Source of the DNA: Candidatus Woesearchaeota archaeon
Lineage (GTDB): Archaea; Nanobdellota; Nanobdellia; Woesearchaeales; UBA10216
Length of the DNA: 64,000 nt
NCBI GenBank assembly: GCA_016185705.1
Contig: JACPMZ010000004.1
Span: 1 to 64,000 of the forward strand
Direction of reading: 5' to 3'
Part shown: piece after piece, positions 40,838-49,704 of the stretch
Position numbering within the stretch: position 1 is the stretch's first letter
Layout: each line of letters begins with the position of its first letter
Program-made: the position numbers and the translations under genes
The notes under the pieces: model-generated
What the model was told of the DNA's origin: nothing
Databases searched by the model: none
The model's input: only the letters and a program-made list of their open reading frames with translations

Positions 40838-42028
40838 TTACAGGGCTTTCATGTAGATTGCGTGGTGTGTTGGCATGCCCCAGCTTTTTATGAACGGCTC
40901 ATCTTTGTTGCAGAATTCAATTATGTCGTTTGCGTTTCCTGCTGCAAGAAGTTTTAGTATGGTTCTGATGCTTTCCGCTGATTTGACTGATGTTTCTTTG
41001 TCTTCCTGTTTCGCAAGCACCCGCTCAGAGCTTAGTGCAGTTTCTATTTGGCTCAGAAGCTGCCCGCATTTTTTAGCGCTTTCTTCATTAAAGCCGTCTA
41101 TCAGGGAATCAATTAGCGTTATGAGCTCTTTCGCTGCATTCTCCAGCTGTTCGTCCGGCTGTTTCAGCAGCAGCTTTTTTCCGAACATGTAGCTTAGCGC
41201 GCTTTTTTCAATAAATTCGTTCTCCAGGTTAAGCTGCTCTTCTGCTTTCAGCTTTTTTTTTGCCCAGTAAATTATTGAGCTGTCCTTGTACGGCGGCCAT
41301 GAGGCGTAAAGAATGAAGCCTGCCCTGTGCATCTGGGCGTTGAATTTTTTCAGCTCGTAGAACCGCGATAGTCTTACTGTCGGGTTGTCCAGCACGTCAG
41401 CAGTCCATGAGTGGAGCGTTGTTGTGTGCGGTATTGAGTTCCATTTGCCGTGTAACCATTTTTTTGCTGCTTCTTCCGAGCTGAGCCCTGTTAGCTTCTT
41501 TACTCTTGCGTGGATTGCTTTAAGCATTAGTTCCTGGAAATTTCCGTAGCTTTCGCAGTAGTTTAGTATCAGCAAGCCGTTCTCTTTCAGCGCTTTGGAA
41601 AAGAATTCCATCCAGAGGGAATCCGGTTTTACAAGGTAGATGAATCCTTCTGCCACCGCATAGTCGTACTTCGCATAAGCGGGCAGTTTTGAGTATTCCT
41701 CAATTGTTTCGCTCCCTAATTCTGCAAGTTTTTCAGACAGCCCGAACTTTTCAAAGTAGTTCCTTATGTGGGGGTGCGCTGCTTTGTTTGGCTCAATTAA
41801 GGTGCATTTGGCTCCCCATTTTGCGAACACCAAGGCGTTTTCCCCTGCTGACGGCCCTATCTCAAGCAATTCTGAGTTTCTGAATGCATTTGGGTGCAGG
41901 CACAGTTTATCGGTAAACAGGTTCCTTCTTTCCTTTTCATAAGAATCAAATTCCTGCTGTGTTTGCAGGTTGCGGTGCTGGGAAAGGATTCCGCGTTGTT
42001 CAAAGTATTGGTATTGTGTGGGCTCCAT
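40838..42028 (-). CDS. class I SAM-dependent methyltransferase
   Basis: 396 aa. Residues 45-150: NSELLEIGPSAGENALVFAKWGAKCTLIEPN (SAM loop) and LKENGLLILNYCESYGNF. The C-terminal 200 residues are helical and unassigned. Starts 1 bp after the epimerase gene, so co-expressed with it. Probably methylates a sugar or small acceptor of the glycan. Confidence 0.75.
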   Translation of the reverse strand: MEPTQYQYFEQRGILSQHRNLQTQQEFDSYEKERRNLFTDKLCLHPNAFRNSELLEIGPSAGENALVFAKWGAKCTLIEPNKAAHPHIRNYFEKFGLSEKLAELGSETIEEYSKLPAYAKYDYAVAEGFIYLVKPDSLWMEFFSKALKENGLLILNYCESYGNFQELMLKAIHARVKKLTGLSSEEAAKKWLHGKWNSIPHTTTLHSWTADVLDNPTVRLSRFYELKKFNAQMHRAGFILYASWPPYKDSSIIYWAKKKLKAEEQLNLENEFIEKSALSYMFGKKLLLKQPDEQLENAAKELITLIDSLIDGFNEESAKKCGQLLSQIETALSSERVLAKQEDKETSVKSAESIRTILKLLAAGNANDIIEFCNKDEPFIKSWGMPTHHAIYMKAL

Positions 42029-42029
42029 G

Positions 42030-43019
42030 TCAGGGCTGGTGCACGTAGTCCAGCGGCTCGTTTTTTATGGCTTCCCAGTTTTCTTCCACCCATCTGATGC
42101 AGTCTGCTATGCCTTCGTCTATGCTTATTTTTGGTTTCCAGCCGAGGCTTCTTGCTTTGTCAGAGTTAATTACATATACTGCGTCCTGCCCCAGCCGTTC
42201 TCCGATGTTTTCGGTTACTTCGCTGAAGTGAACGTGCATCTTAAGGCAGATTCTCTGGACGACGCCTTTTACAGGGTAGCCTGTTGTTGTTGAGAGATGG
42301 TATATTTCTCCTGTTTTGCCGTGTTCAATTATTTTCAGGACGCCTTCTGCAGCGTCTTTGACGTGGAGGAATGACTTTACGGCTATTCCTCCTGAGTGCA
42401 GGGGTATTTTTTTCCCTTTTTTGATGTAGATTATTGAGCGCGGTATTATTTTGAAGAGTTGCTGGCCCGGGCCGTAGTAGTTTGTTGGCCTTATGATTAT
42501 TGCGGGAAAATTGAAGGTTTTTGTAAGAAGCTTGATGAATGTGTCTCCGGCTGCTTTTGATGCTGCGTAGGGCGTGCTCGGGTTGCTGGCTTGCTCCTCA
42601 TATACGTTCCCCATGCATGCGCCGTAAATTTCAGGTGAGGAAATGTGAATATATCTTTTCAGGAATTTTTTGTCTTTCAGGCGATTGGTCAGTTCTACCA
42701 GGGCAAGCACGTTGGTTCGGTACCAGTCTGCAGGGTTTTTCCAGCTGGGCTCCACTTCGCTTTGCGCGGCAAAATTAATGAGTGTTTCGGGCTGCTCGCT
42801 GTCAAGGGCTTGAATAAGCTGCTGCATGTCCCTGTTGAAGTCAATTTTCATGAACCGGAATCGTTCAATATGAGGGTTTTTTTTGTAGGGGAGGAACATG
42901 CCTGGTGCTTCATCGTTTCTGCTTATTCCGATGATTTCATAGCCTGTATTCGAAAGGAGGCAGTCTATCAGATGAGAGCCCGCAAATGAGTTGCTTCCGA
43001 GAACAACAATCTTTCCCAT
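42030..43019 (-). CDS. NDP-sugar 4,6-dehydratase-like SDR
   Basis: About 329 aa. VVLGSNSFAGSHLIDCLL (variant NAD loop), LINFAAQSEVEPSWKNPADWYRTNVLALVELTNRL, ISSPEIYGACMGNVYEE, catalytic YAASKAAGD, IIRPTNYYGPGQQLFKIIPR. The AAQSEVEPSW and SPEIYG stretches are like dTDP-glucose or GDP-mannose 4,6-dehydratases. It would give a 4-keto-6-deoxy sugar, the precursor needed by the aminotransferase operon. TATTTAAATA box about 27 nt before ATG 43019. Confidence 0.8.
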   Translation of the reverse strand: MGKIVVLGSNSFAGSHLIDCLLSNTGYEIIGISRNDEAPGMFLPYKKNPHIERFRFMKIDFNRDMQQLIQALDSEQPETLINFAAQSEVEPSWKNPADWYRTNVLALVELTNRLKDKKFLKRYIHISSPEIYGACMGNVYEEQASNPSTPYAASKAAGDTFIKLLTKTFNFPAIIIRPTNYYGPGQQLFKIIPRSIIYIKKGKKIPLHSGGIAVKSFLHVKDAAEGVLKIIEHGKTGEIYHLSTTTGYPVKGVVQRICLKMHVHFSEVTENIGERLGQDAVYVINSDKARSLGWKPKISIDEGIADCIRWVEENWEAIKNEPLDYVHQP

Positions 43020-43117
43020 TGCTGTGGGCAACTTTTTGAGTTTATTTAAATATTTGCTTTGCGTGGTAATGTCAAGTTGTGTGTCCTGCGCTCCTGAGCT
43101 TGCCGATGCCTGCTTGG

Positions 43118-43167
43118 CTGATTTTTTTCTCCCCCTTTATTTTTTAAGGGGGGGAGAAAAAAATCAG
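43118..43167. repeat. palindrome P11
   Basis: CTGATTTTTTTCTCCCCCTT pairs with AAGGGGGGGAGAAAAAAATC plus AG; two extra G in one arm. Confidence 0.82.
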
Positions 43168-43230
43168 AGCAGTGTGCGACGGTTTTGCCACTTAACTTGA
43201 CATTACCGCTTTGCGTTATGTCATATTGAA

Positions 43231-43342
43231 ATGTCAGAAACGCTGATGCGCAATCTACCCGCTTCAGTTGGCAGTAAGCATACAGCGTTTCTGAGTATGC
43301 TCAAAAGCACGCCATGGGCTGTAGCCCATGTGCTTTTGACAA
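43231..43342 (+). repeat. twin-hairpin element, copy D
   Basis: ATGTC (43231), long stem AGAAACGCTG/CAGCGTTTCT (43236-43292), joint GAGTATGCTC (43293-43302), short stem AAAAGCAC/GTGCTTTT enclosing CATGGGC-TGTA-GCCCATG, then GACA. Same orientation as A and B. Confidence 0.78.
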
Positions 43343-43441
43343 GTCCATGCGCTCCCGGTGTTTTGCCAAGCTGCCATGATTTTTATCCCCTTCTAAGCTG
43401 AGTGTCTATGCAAACCGCTTGTTTCTGTTTATCCGGCAATT

Positions 43442-43490
43442 GCGCTTCATTTCCACCTCCCTCAAATTAAGGGAGGTGGAAATGAAGCGC
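43442..43490. repeat. palindrome P12
   Basis: Perfect 20-21-bp arms GCGCTTCATTTCCACCTCCC and complement, loop of 7-8 nt. Followed by CAGAAGCAGGGCTGGTTGCC and ATTGGAAA, a flank shared with P2. Confidence 0.88.
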
Positions 43491-43577
43491 TTGGGCAGAA
43501 GCAGGGCTGGTTGCCATTGGAAAGTTCGCTTTACGCCATGAAAAACTTTTTTAACAGCAGTTTACTGCCCCTTTGTT

Positions 43578-44603
43578 ATGAAGGCAGCTATTCTTGAGCA
43601 GCAGCGCTCCCCTCTTGTTGTTGATGATGTTCAGCTGCCGCAGTCGCTTGACTACGGCCAGGTGCTTGTTAAGATTCATTACAGCAGCATTTGCGGAGCT
43701 CAGATTAATGAGATTGATGGCGTTAAGGGGCCTGACAAGTACCTGCCGCATCTTCTTGGCCATGAGGGCTCGGGTGTTGTTGAAAAAATCGGCCCTGGCG
43801 TCAGGAATGTCGGGCCCGGCGACAAGGTTGTTTTGCACTGGAGGAAGGGCAGCGGCATAGAGTCTGCGACTCCTAAATACATGAGGAATGGCCGGCAGGT
43901 TAATGCCGGCTGGGTTACGACGTTTAATGAGTATGCTGTTGTTTCTGAAAACCGGGTTACCAAGATTCCTGATGATGCTGATTTGAAGTCTGCGTCAGTT
44001 TACGGCTGCGCTGTAACAACTGCTTTTGGCGTTGTTAGGAATGACGCTATGCTTGGCAGCGGCCAGTCTGTTGTTGTGTTTGGCTCTGGCGGTGTTGGGG
44101 TGATGGTTGTTCTTGCAGCAAGCTTGGTGTCTGCTTATCCGATTATAGCTGTGGATGTCAATGATTCAAAGCTTGATGCTGCCAGGCAGTTTGGAGCCAC
44201 TCATGTTGTCAATTCCCGGAAAGCAGACGCCAGGGCAGCAGTCAGCAGCATTTTGCCTGATGGCGCTGATGCAGCTATTGACACTACAGGAATCAGGGAA
44301 GTGAGGGAACTTGCTTACGAGCTTGCGAATAAGGATGGAACTGCTGTGCTTGTTGGAGTTCCTAAGGCAGGTGAAAAAATTTCAATAGATTCGTTTCCGC
44401 TGCACTTCAATAAGAAAATTACCGGCTCTCACGGCGGCGATTCCAATCCTTCTTACGATATTCCCCGCCTTATGCGCCTGCAGAAAGCCGGAAAATTCGG
44501 CCTTGATGGGCTTATGAGCATTTATTCTCTTGATAAAATTAACGATGCAATTGCTGATTTGCGCGCTGGAAAGGTTATTAAGTGTGTGATTAAAATGCAA
44601 TAG
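43578..44603 (+). CDS. zinc-type alcohol dehydrogenase (MDR)
   Basis: 341 aa. Catalytic zinc ligands SSICGAQINEIDG (Cys) and LGHEGSGVVEKIG (His). VVVFGSGGVGVMVVLAASL is the NAD(P) loop. The four-Cys structural zinc site of classic ADHs is absent. In this setting it may oxidise or reduce a sugar or polyol precursor; MDR enzymes occur in bacterial surface-sugar clusters beside split transketolases. ACTTTTTTAAC box 26 nt upstream. Confidence 0.82.
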   Translation: MKAAILEQQRSPLVVDDVQLPQSLDYGQVLVKIHYSSICGAQINEIDGVKGPDKYLPHLLGHEGSGVVEKIGPGVRNVGPGDKVVLHWRKGSGIESATPKYMRNGRQVNAGWVTTFNEYAVVSENRVTKIPDDADLKSASVYGCAVTTAFGVVRNDAMLGSGQSVVVFGSGGVGVMVVLAASLVSAYPIIAVDVNDSKLDAARQFGATHVVNSRKADARAAVSSILPDGADAAIDTTGIREVRELAYELANKDGTAVLVGVPKAGEKISIDSFPLHFNKKITGSHGGDSNPSYDIPRLMRLQKAGKFGLDGLMSIYSLDKINDAIADLRAGKVIKCVIKMQ

Positions 44604-44646
44604 AATTTGGACTTGCGCTTCTCCGCGAACCTCAATTATTCCCGTC

Positions 44647-44687
44647 CTGCTTTCTCCCCATGTCAGGTTAAGGAAGGGGGAAAGCAG
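44647..44687. repeat. palindrome P13, degenerate
   Basis: CTGCTTTCTCCCC pairs with GGGGGAAAGCAG with one bulge; loop contains a GTTAAGG remnant. Between convergent genes. Confidence 0.65.
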
Positions 44688-44714
44688 TACTGGTGCGGTT
44701 GTGAATGGGGCAGC

Positions 44715-45647
44715 TTAGCCCTCAAATTCCTTTGCTTGTTCAGAGCTCCATTTTGAAGCATATTTTGTCGGCGGGTATATGTATTTTGCTTTCAGGAGTT
44801 TTTCAGGAATTTTTTCTGCTTCCAGTTCAATGATGGCATCGTCTGCCTTTGCTGTTATCTTGTTCCCTTTTATGCTGATTATTTTTCCCGGCTCCATCCT
44901 TTTGCTTTCTGGGCTGGCTTCTGCTGTTTTGGCGCTTATGATGCTTATTGCATAATCCTCAAAGATTAGTTTGGCGCACGGATACGGTTTGGTGTAGCTT
45001 CTGACTGTCCGCTTGATTGCGTCAGCGGTCATTCTTAGGTCAATGACTGTGTCGTGCGGCGTTCTTTTTCTCCAGTAGTTTGCTTTGCTGCTGTCCTGCG
45101 GCGCTGCTTGGATTGTGCTGAGCTGCTCGCATAGCTGTTTTGCTGCTTCGTAAGCTATCGCATTCACTTTTTCCACTGCATCAGCGATTGTTTCATGCTC
45201 TTCTATGGCGAATGGTTTCTGCAGCAGTATGCTTCCGCTGTCTATTCCCTCATCCATGCGGAAGAAGCTCAGCTTTGATTCCCGTATGCCCATTGCGATG
45301 AGCCAGTGCAGGGGGTGCCTTCCGCGGTTGTGCGGCAGCGCTGTGGGGTGGCTGCCTATGCACATCTTCGGGATTGCAAGCGCTTCTTTTCCTATTATCA
45401 TTGGCCACGAGGACAAAATGCAGTCTGGTTTTAGTTTTTTCAGCAGGCTGACTGATTCTGCAGAGTTGATGTCTTCTATTTCGTAGTAAGGTATTTTGTG
45501 CTGTTCAGCAAATCCTGCAGTGTCTGCTGAGTTTACCGGCCTTGATTTTTCCGGCAGTGATATGAGTACCGGCTCTGCTCCGCTGTCCATTGCTGCTTTT
45601 GCGCAGTTTAGTGTAAATTCCGTTGTTCCCAGAATGATGATTTTCAT
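44715..45647 (-). CDS. formyltransferase (Fmt-like, sugar type)
   Basis: About 310 aa. KIIILGTTEFTLNCAKAA, then GSHPTALPHNRGRHPLHWLI and MDEGIDSGSILLQK, the formyltransferase core with catalytic His and Asp. The Asn of the usual N-x-H motif is Gly here, which deserves checking. A C-terminal OB-like domain follows. It probably transfers a formyl group from 10-formyl-THF to the amino sugar made by the aminotransferase upstream. Last gene of a five-gene operon; 102-bp gap before it. Confidence 0.8.
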   Translation of the reverse strand: MKIIILGTTEFTLNCAKAAMDSGAEPVLISLPEKSRPVNSADTAGFAEQHKIPYYEIEDINSAESVSLLKKLKPDCILSSWPMIIGKEALAIPKMCIGSHPTALPHNRGRHPLHWLIAMGIRESKLSFFRMDEGIDSGSILLQKPFAIEEHETIADAVEKVNAIAYEAAKQLCEQLSTIQAAPQDSSKANYWRKRTPHDTVIDLRMTADAIKRTVRSYTKPYPCAKLIFEDYAISIISAKTAEASPESKRMEPGKIISIKGNKITAKADDAIIELEAEKIPEKLLKAKYIYPPTKYASKWSSEQAKEFEG

Positions 45648-45749
45648 TTTTTTACAAGCTGTGTTTATCTGCGTTATCATGAGTCCGCATCTGTTCTGTT
45701 TTCGCCTGCCCTTAACTTTTTTGGGACAGCTCAGGCCAGCAGTGTTCGG

Positions 45750-46823
45750 CTATTGCGCTTTGAATTCCTTTAATGCCTCTAAGACTTTGTCAATGTTTTC
45801 AAGCGGCTGTGACGGCCCGCTTGGCAAAAATATTCCCTGCTCGTGGAAGATTCTGGAGTTGGGGAAATCGCCGCTTTCAATGTATGGAGCTGTTTCCAGG
45901 CTTGGGAGGAATGGCCTTGTCTCAATTCCTTTCTCTGCGAGGAATTTGATTAATGCTTCCCTTTGCCTGCATAAGATTTCCACGTATATGGGTATCTCGC
46001 CTGCTTCCAGGTTCACCGGTATTATTTTCAGATGCCTGATTTCTTTAAGCGCTGCTTCGTATTTCATGTAAATTTTTCGTACGTGCTCAATTCGCTGCTT
46101 CACTTGGGACAGGTGCACAAGCCCTATGGATGCAAGCATGTCTGTAAACTTGAAATTAAGACCCACACGCTGATACTCGGGGATGAAGTGGTCCGGCGTT
46201 CCGTTGTTTCTTATAAGCTTAAGTTTGTCGTAAAGTTCCCTGTTGTTTGTCAGTATTGCTCCGCCCTGGCCTGTTGATATGAGCTTTGTTACGCCCAATG
46301 ATACGCATCCCATGTCTGACTGCGTTCCCAGGTATCCGGCGCTGTTTCTTGAGAATATTGCCTGGCACGCGTCCTCTACAACCAGCAGCCCGTGTTTCTT
46401 TGCTGTCGCGTTGATTGCTTCCATGTCTGAGCTTCTGCCGTTTAGATGCACGGGCATTATTGCTTTTGTTTTCTCAGTTATTTTTTCCTCTATTTTTTCA
46501 GGGTCAATTAGCGGCAGGTCTTTCTTAACATCTGCCAATACTGCCTTTGCCCCCATTATCATTGGCGCATTTGCTGAAGCTATCCAGCTTCTGTTTGGCA
46601 TTATTATTTCATCCGCAGGCTTTATGTCAGCAGCCATCATTGCCATTAGCAGTGCGATGCTGCCTGATGGTGCGGCAACTGCATGCTTTGCATTGAGCGC
46701 TTTCGCAAGCTGCTGCTCAAACTCTGCGGTTACAGGCCCGAGGCTGATATGCTCGTTCCTGACTGCTTCAGCAAATTTTCTGGTTTCCTCCTCTCCAAAC
46801 GAATTCCTGAACCAGCTTATCAT
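45750..46823 (-). CDS. DegT/DnrJ/EryC1/StrS aminotransferase
   Basis: 357 aa. NEHISLGPVTAEFEQQLAKALNAKHAVAAPSGSIALLMAM, the PLP Asp/Gln region VEDACQAIFS, and the PLP Lys in VSLGVTKLISTGQGGAILTN. C-terminal LPSGPSQPLENIDKVLEAL. It transaminates a 4-keto or 3-keto NDP-sugar to an amino sugar. Overlaps the upstream C-methyltransferase by 4 bp. Confidence 0.9.
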   Translation of the reverse strand: MISWFRNSFGEEETRKFAEAVRNEHISLGPVTAEFEQQLAKALNAKHAVAAPSGSIALLMAMMAADIKPADEIIMPNRSWIASANAPMIMGAKAVLADVKKDLPLIDPEKIEEKITEKTKAIMPVHLNGRSSDMEAINATAKKHGLLVVEDACQAIFSRNSAGYLGTQSDMGCVSLGVTKLISTGQGGAILTNNRELYDKLKLIRNNGTPDHFIPEYQRVGLNFKFTDMLASIGLVHLSQVKQRIEHVRKIYMKYEAALKEIRHLKIIPVNLEAGEIPIYVEILCRQREALIKFLAEKGIETRPFLPSLETAPYIESGDFPNSRIFHEQGIFLPSGPSQPLENIDKVLEALKEFKAQ

Positions 46824-48052
46824 ATTGTTTTGACCTCTGGAAGTATGGTAATGAATCTGCCGCCGCCTTCAAGGAACTTTTTGTTCTTCTCCATAATTGG
46901 CTTTTCATACTGCCATGCCAGGATTACAGCATAGTCTATCTGCTCATCAATAAGCGCCTCCCTGCCTTTCACTGGTATGTTGAGTCCCGGGCTGTAAAGC
47001 TTCTGGCGCGCTTTGTTGTCGTCCACTAAGAACATGATTTTGCTTTTGTCCAGCCCGAACTGGTGCAGCATGGTCGTTACGCCTACTGATGCGCCGTATG
47101 CAGCAATTTTTCTGCCCTCTGACTGCAGCTGTGCAAGCATTTTGTTAAGGTTTTCCTTAAGCATTTCCATCCTCTGCGCAAATGCCCTGTATGTTTGCGG
47201 TTCGTGCAGCTTTTCCTGCCCCTCTGCCTTAATCATCCCCTCTGCTGCTTCACTGCGCTGATGCTTCCCTCTGTTTAGCTGTATTGTGCATCTTATTGAG
47301 CCGCCTTTTGTTGGAACGCGCTCCGCGTTTATCAGTTCCATTCCGTTGTTTGCGAAGAAAGTGTCCAGCGGTTTTATGGCAAAGTAGCTTAAGTGTTCGT
47401 GGTATATGTTGTCAATTATGTTTTTCTTTAACAAATCCAGCACATATCCTGTTTCAATGACAAATATTCCGTCTTTGTCCAGCAGCTTTTTTATTCCCTT
47501 TAGCATGCTTTGCAAATCATCTATGTTGGCAAATGTGTTGTTGGCTGTTACAATCTTGGCAGGCCCGTATTTTCTCCTTATTTCAGCTGCCAGCTCTGCT
47601 GTAAACAGCGATGGCACTGTTTCAATGCCTGACTCTGTGGCTTCCTTTGCGATTTTCTCAGCAGGGTCAATTCCAAGCACACGCATCCCGCGGTTTTTGA
47701 AAAATCTCAGGAATGAGCCGTCGTTGCTTCCAATGTCCACTGCCAGAGTGCCTTCTGCCGGCTGGGCAATAGCCAGCGCTGCATCCGCGTATTTGCCGAA
47801 GTGCTCTACCAGCCCAAGGGAGTCTGATGTGCGGTAGATGTATGGCCCGTACACTTCTGCCGGATCAATCGCTTCTGTCAATTGCAGCAGCCCGCAGTCC
47901 ATGCACAGATACATGTCCAAAGGAAACTTTTCCGCGGCTTCTTCTTTAGGCATGTATGCATCCCCTATTGGCGTTGCTGCCATCTTGACAACCAGTTCAA
48001 GCTTGTTTGAGCTGCAAAGTCTGCAGCTGTCGCGTTTTGTTACTTTTGTCAT
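46820..48052 (-). CDS. NDP-sugar C-methyltransferase
   Basis: 410 aa. Zinc-binding N-terminus (CRLC ... CMDCGLLQL), SAM domain (LAVDIGSNDGSFLRFFKNRGMRVLGIDP), IYHEHLSYFAIKPLDTFF and the C-terminal Rossmann half (GRKIAAYGASVGVTTMLHQFGL ... FLVDDN). This is the TylC3/NovU/CloU family that adds a branch methyl to a keto-deoxysugar. Overlaps both neighbours by 4 bp. Confidence 0.88.
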   Translation of the reverse strand: MTKVTKRDSCRLCSSNKLELVVKMAATPIGDAYMPKEEAAEKFPLDMYLCMDCGLLQLTEAIDPAEVYGPYIYRTSDSLGLVEHFGKYADAALAIAQPAEGTLAVDIGSNDGSFLRFFKNRGMRVLGIDPAEKIAKEATESGIETVPSLFTAELAAEIRRKYGPAKIVTANNTFANIDDLQSMLKGIKKLLDKDGIFVIETGYVLDLLKKNIIDNIYHEHLSYFAIKPLDTFFANNGMELINAERVPTKGGSIRCTIQLNRGKHQRSEAAEGMIKAEGQEKLHEPQTYRAFAQRMEMLKENLNKMLAQLQSEGRKIAAYGASVGVTTMLHQFGLDKSKIMFLVDDNKARQKLYSPGLNIPVKGREALIDEQIDYAVILAWQYEKPIMEKNKKFLEGGGRFITILPEVKTI

Positions 48053-49704
48053 TTGTGGCTCCGCAAAAATTTTTCTGCATCCGCATTTGTTTTTTTCATG
48101 AACTCTGCAATTTCATCGTCATTTTTGGGCGCGAACGGCGCGGTGATTGTGTCTGCCCTGTTGAAGGGGCCTGTTGTGCTTTCGTGGAACACAAGCCAGT
48201 CAGACGTTATTATTAAGGTATGGTAATGTTTGTCATTCATCCTGCAATAAAATGGTTTCCCTGATTCATAATCCCCGATTTCAAATGCTTTTGTTATTTT
48301 GCCGTTATCATCAAAAACAATTACCCGGGCCGTGCCTTCAACAACATGGAATGACTCCGCCTTATTGACATGCTTATGCGGCCTTACATAAGTGCCCTTT
48401 CCATGCACTATGAGCATTTCCTGCAGCTTATCCCCTTCAGTGCTGTGCATGCACAGTCTGCTTTTCTTTTGCGTGCTTCTTTGCGCTTTTGCCTTTATCA
48501 GCTCAATGTCTTTTTTGTCAGCAATTCTGTCTTGGGCGTAGTACACTTCATCGCTTGCTTTCCTGAACCTGTTGAATATTGACAGCTCGCTTATTGGTGA
48601 AAAGCTTGCCCATTTGCCGTTAAAATTTTTGTCCACAATTATTTTTTTTTCAGCTTCCGGGTTTACGCTCAGGATGCACAAATCCGCTTCATTGAGCTTG
48701 TCAGAGCTGCGGATTGGCAGCTTTGAGCCGGGCATCAGCATGCCTTGCTTGTTTTCGTTGTCATCTGCAACAAACGATACAAAGTCTTTCAGCTCAAATA
48801 AGTTTATTAGCGTGCTAGCAGTATGCCCTGCGCCGAACACTGCTATGTTGCCTTTTTGGCTTTTCATGAACTCCTGCGCTGCTTTCTTTTTTTCAGCGAA
48901 TGCTTCAGCATACTTTTTTGCGGCTTCAATTTCATGCTCACCGTTTTGGATGCTTTTTTTTTCTGCGGGCTTTGCGATGGCAACCAATGAATTCTCCATC
49001 AGGTATTGGTATGTTTCAAATCTTTCGGCGGCAAACCCTGCCGACATTATGCAGCTCTTGAATGCTGCTGGTGTAAAGTACGCTAAGTGCTCTTCCCAAA
49101 TCATTCCGTAATCAAGCTGCTCAATTGCTTTGGTGCAGTCCGGCACTTCAAGCACTGCAACGCCTTCAGGCTTCAGCAGTTCTTTGATGCTTTTCATGAA
49201 TTCGCTGATGTTGTAGGCGTGCTCCAGTATGTGCCTTGCCAGCACGATGTCAAATTTCCCGTTTTTCTCAGCAACTTGTTTGGCTGCCTGCACATTCAGC
49301 AGTTGCTGCACAACTTCCACGCCGTTGTGGCTTTTGCCTGCTCCCAAATCGCTGACAGGATCCAGTCTCATGCCGCTTAGTCCGAGTTTTTTCAGCCGCT
49401 GTAGCAGAGAATCGTCTTTATAGCTGATGGCGCATACTTTGCTTCCCAGTCCGGATATTATTTTGGCCAATTCATCCAGATGGCGTTCAGGCTCAGTGTA
49501 AGTAAGCCAGTCGTGCTTGGATGCTATTTCAGCTGCAGGAAATGTGTCTGTTAGCTGCATTAAGCCGCAGGCGTTGCAAACTCCAATGCTGAGGTTGTGC
49601 GTGTATTCCTGCTCATCTGCATTTTTCAAAAATCTGTTGGATACAGGTTGCTGCCCAAGGTTCATGATTTCCTGCACATCCTGCCTGCACACCCTGCAGT
49701 TCAT
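48049..49704 (-). CDS. C-methyltransferase-like protein fused to WbuC-type cupin
   Basis: 551 aa. Residues 1-390 resemble the neighbouring C-methyltransferase: CRVC ... CNACGLMQLTD, IVLARHILEHAYNISEFM, WEEHLAYFTPAAFKSC and GNIAVFGAGHTASTLINLFEL. The N-terminal SAM loop is poorly conserved (SGLGSKVCAISYKDDSLLQRL), so it may be inactive or differ in cofactor. Residues 400-551 form a WbuC-like cupin (VRPHKHVNKAESFHVVEGTARVIVFDDNG). WbuC is a metal-binding protein of O-antigen clusters. The fusion links two steps or adds a sensor. Confidence 0.78.
   Translation of the reverse strand: MNCRVCRQDVQEIMNLGQQPVSNRFLKNADEQEYTHNLSIGVCNACGLMQLTDTFPAAEIASKHDWLTYTEPERHLDELAKIISGLGSKVCAISYKDDSLLQRLKKLGLSGMRLDPVSDLGAGKSHNGVEVVQQLLNVQAAKQVAEKNGKFDIVLARHILEHAYNISEFMKSIKELLKPEGVAVLEVPDCTKAIEQLDYGMIWEEHLAYFTPAAFKSCIMSAGFAAERFETYQYLMENSLVAIAKPAEKKSIQNGEHEIEAAKKYAEAFAEKKKAAQEFMKSQKGNIAVFGAGHTASTLINLFELKDFVSFVADDNENKQGMLMPGSKLPIRSSDKLNEADLCILSVNPEAEKKIIVDKNFNGKWASFSPISELSIFNRFRKASDEVYYAQDRIADKKDIELIKAKAQRSTQKKSRLCMHSTEGDKLQEMLIVHGKGTYVRPHKHVNKAESFHVVEGTARVIVFDDNGKITKAFEIGDYESGKPFYCRMNDKHYHTLIITSDWLVFHESTTGPFNRADTITAPFAPKNDDEIAEFMKKTNADAEKFLRSHK

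Larger units (their letters stand above)
43020..43577. other. 558-bp gene-free gap rich in repeats
   Basis: It contains, in order, a TATA box, palindrome P11, twin-hairpin copy D, palindrome P12, a GCCATTGGAAA flank shared with the P2 locus and a TATA box for the dehydrogenase. No coding potential is seen. Confidence 0.65.

Noticed and set aside
45690-45730. Another full palindrome family member before the formyltransferase
   Set aside because: Only a weak CTGCCC/GGGACAG pairing with a TTAACTTTTTT loop; too degenerate to list.
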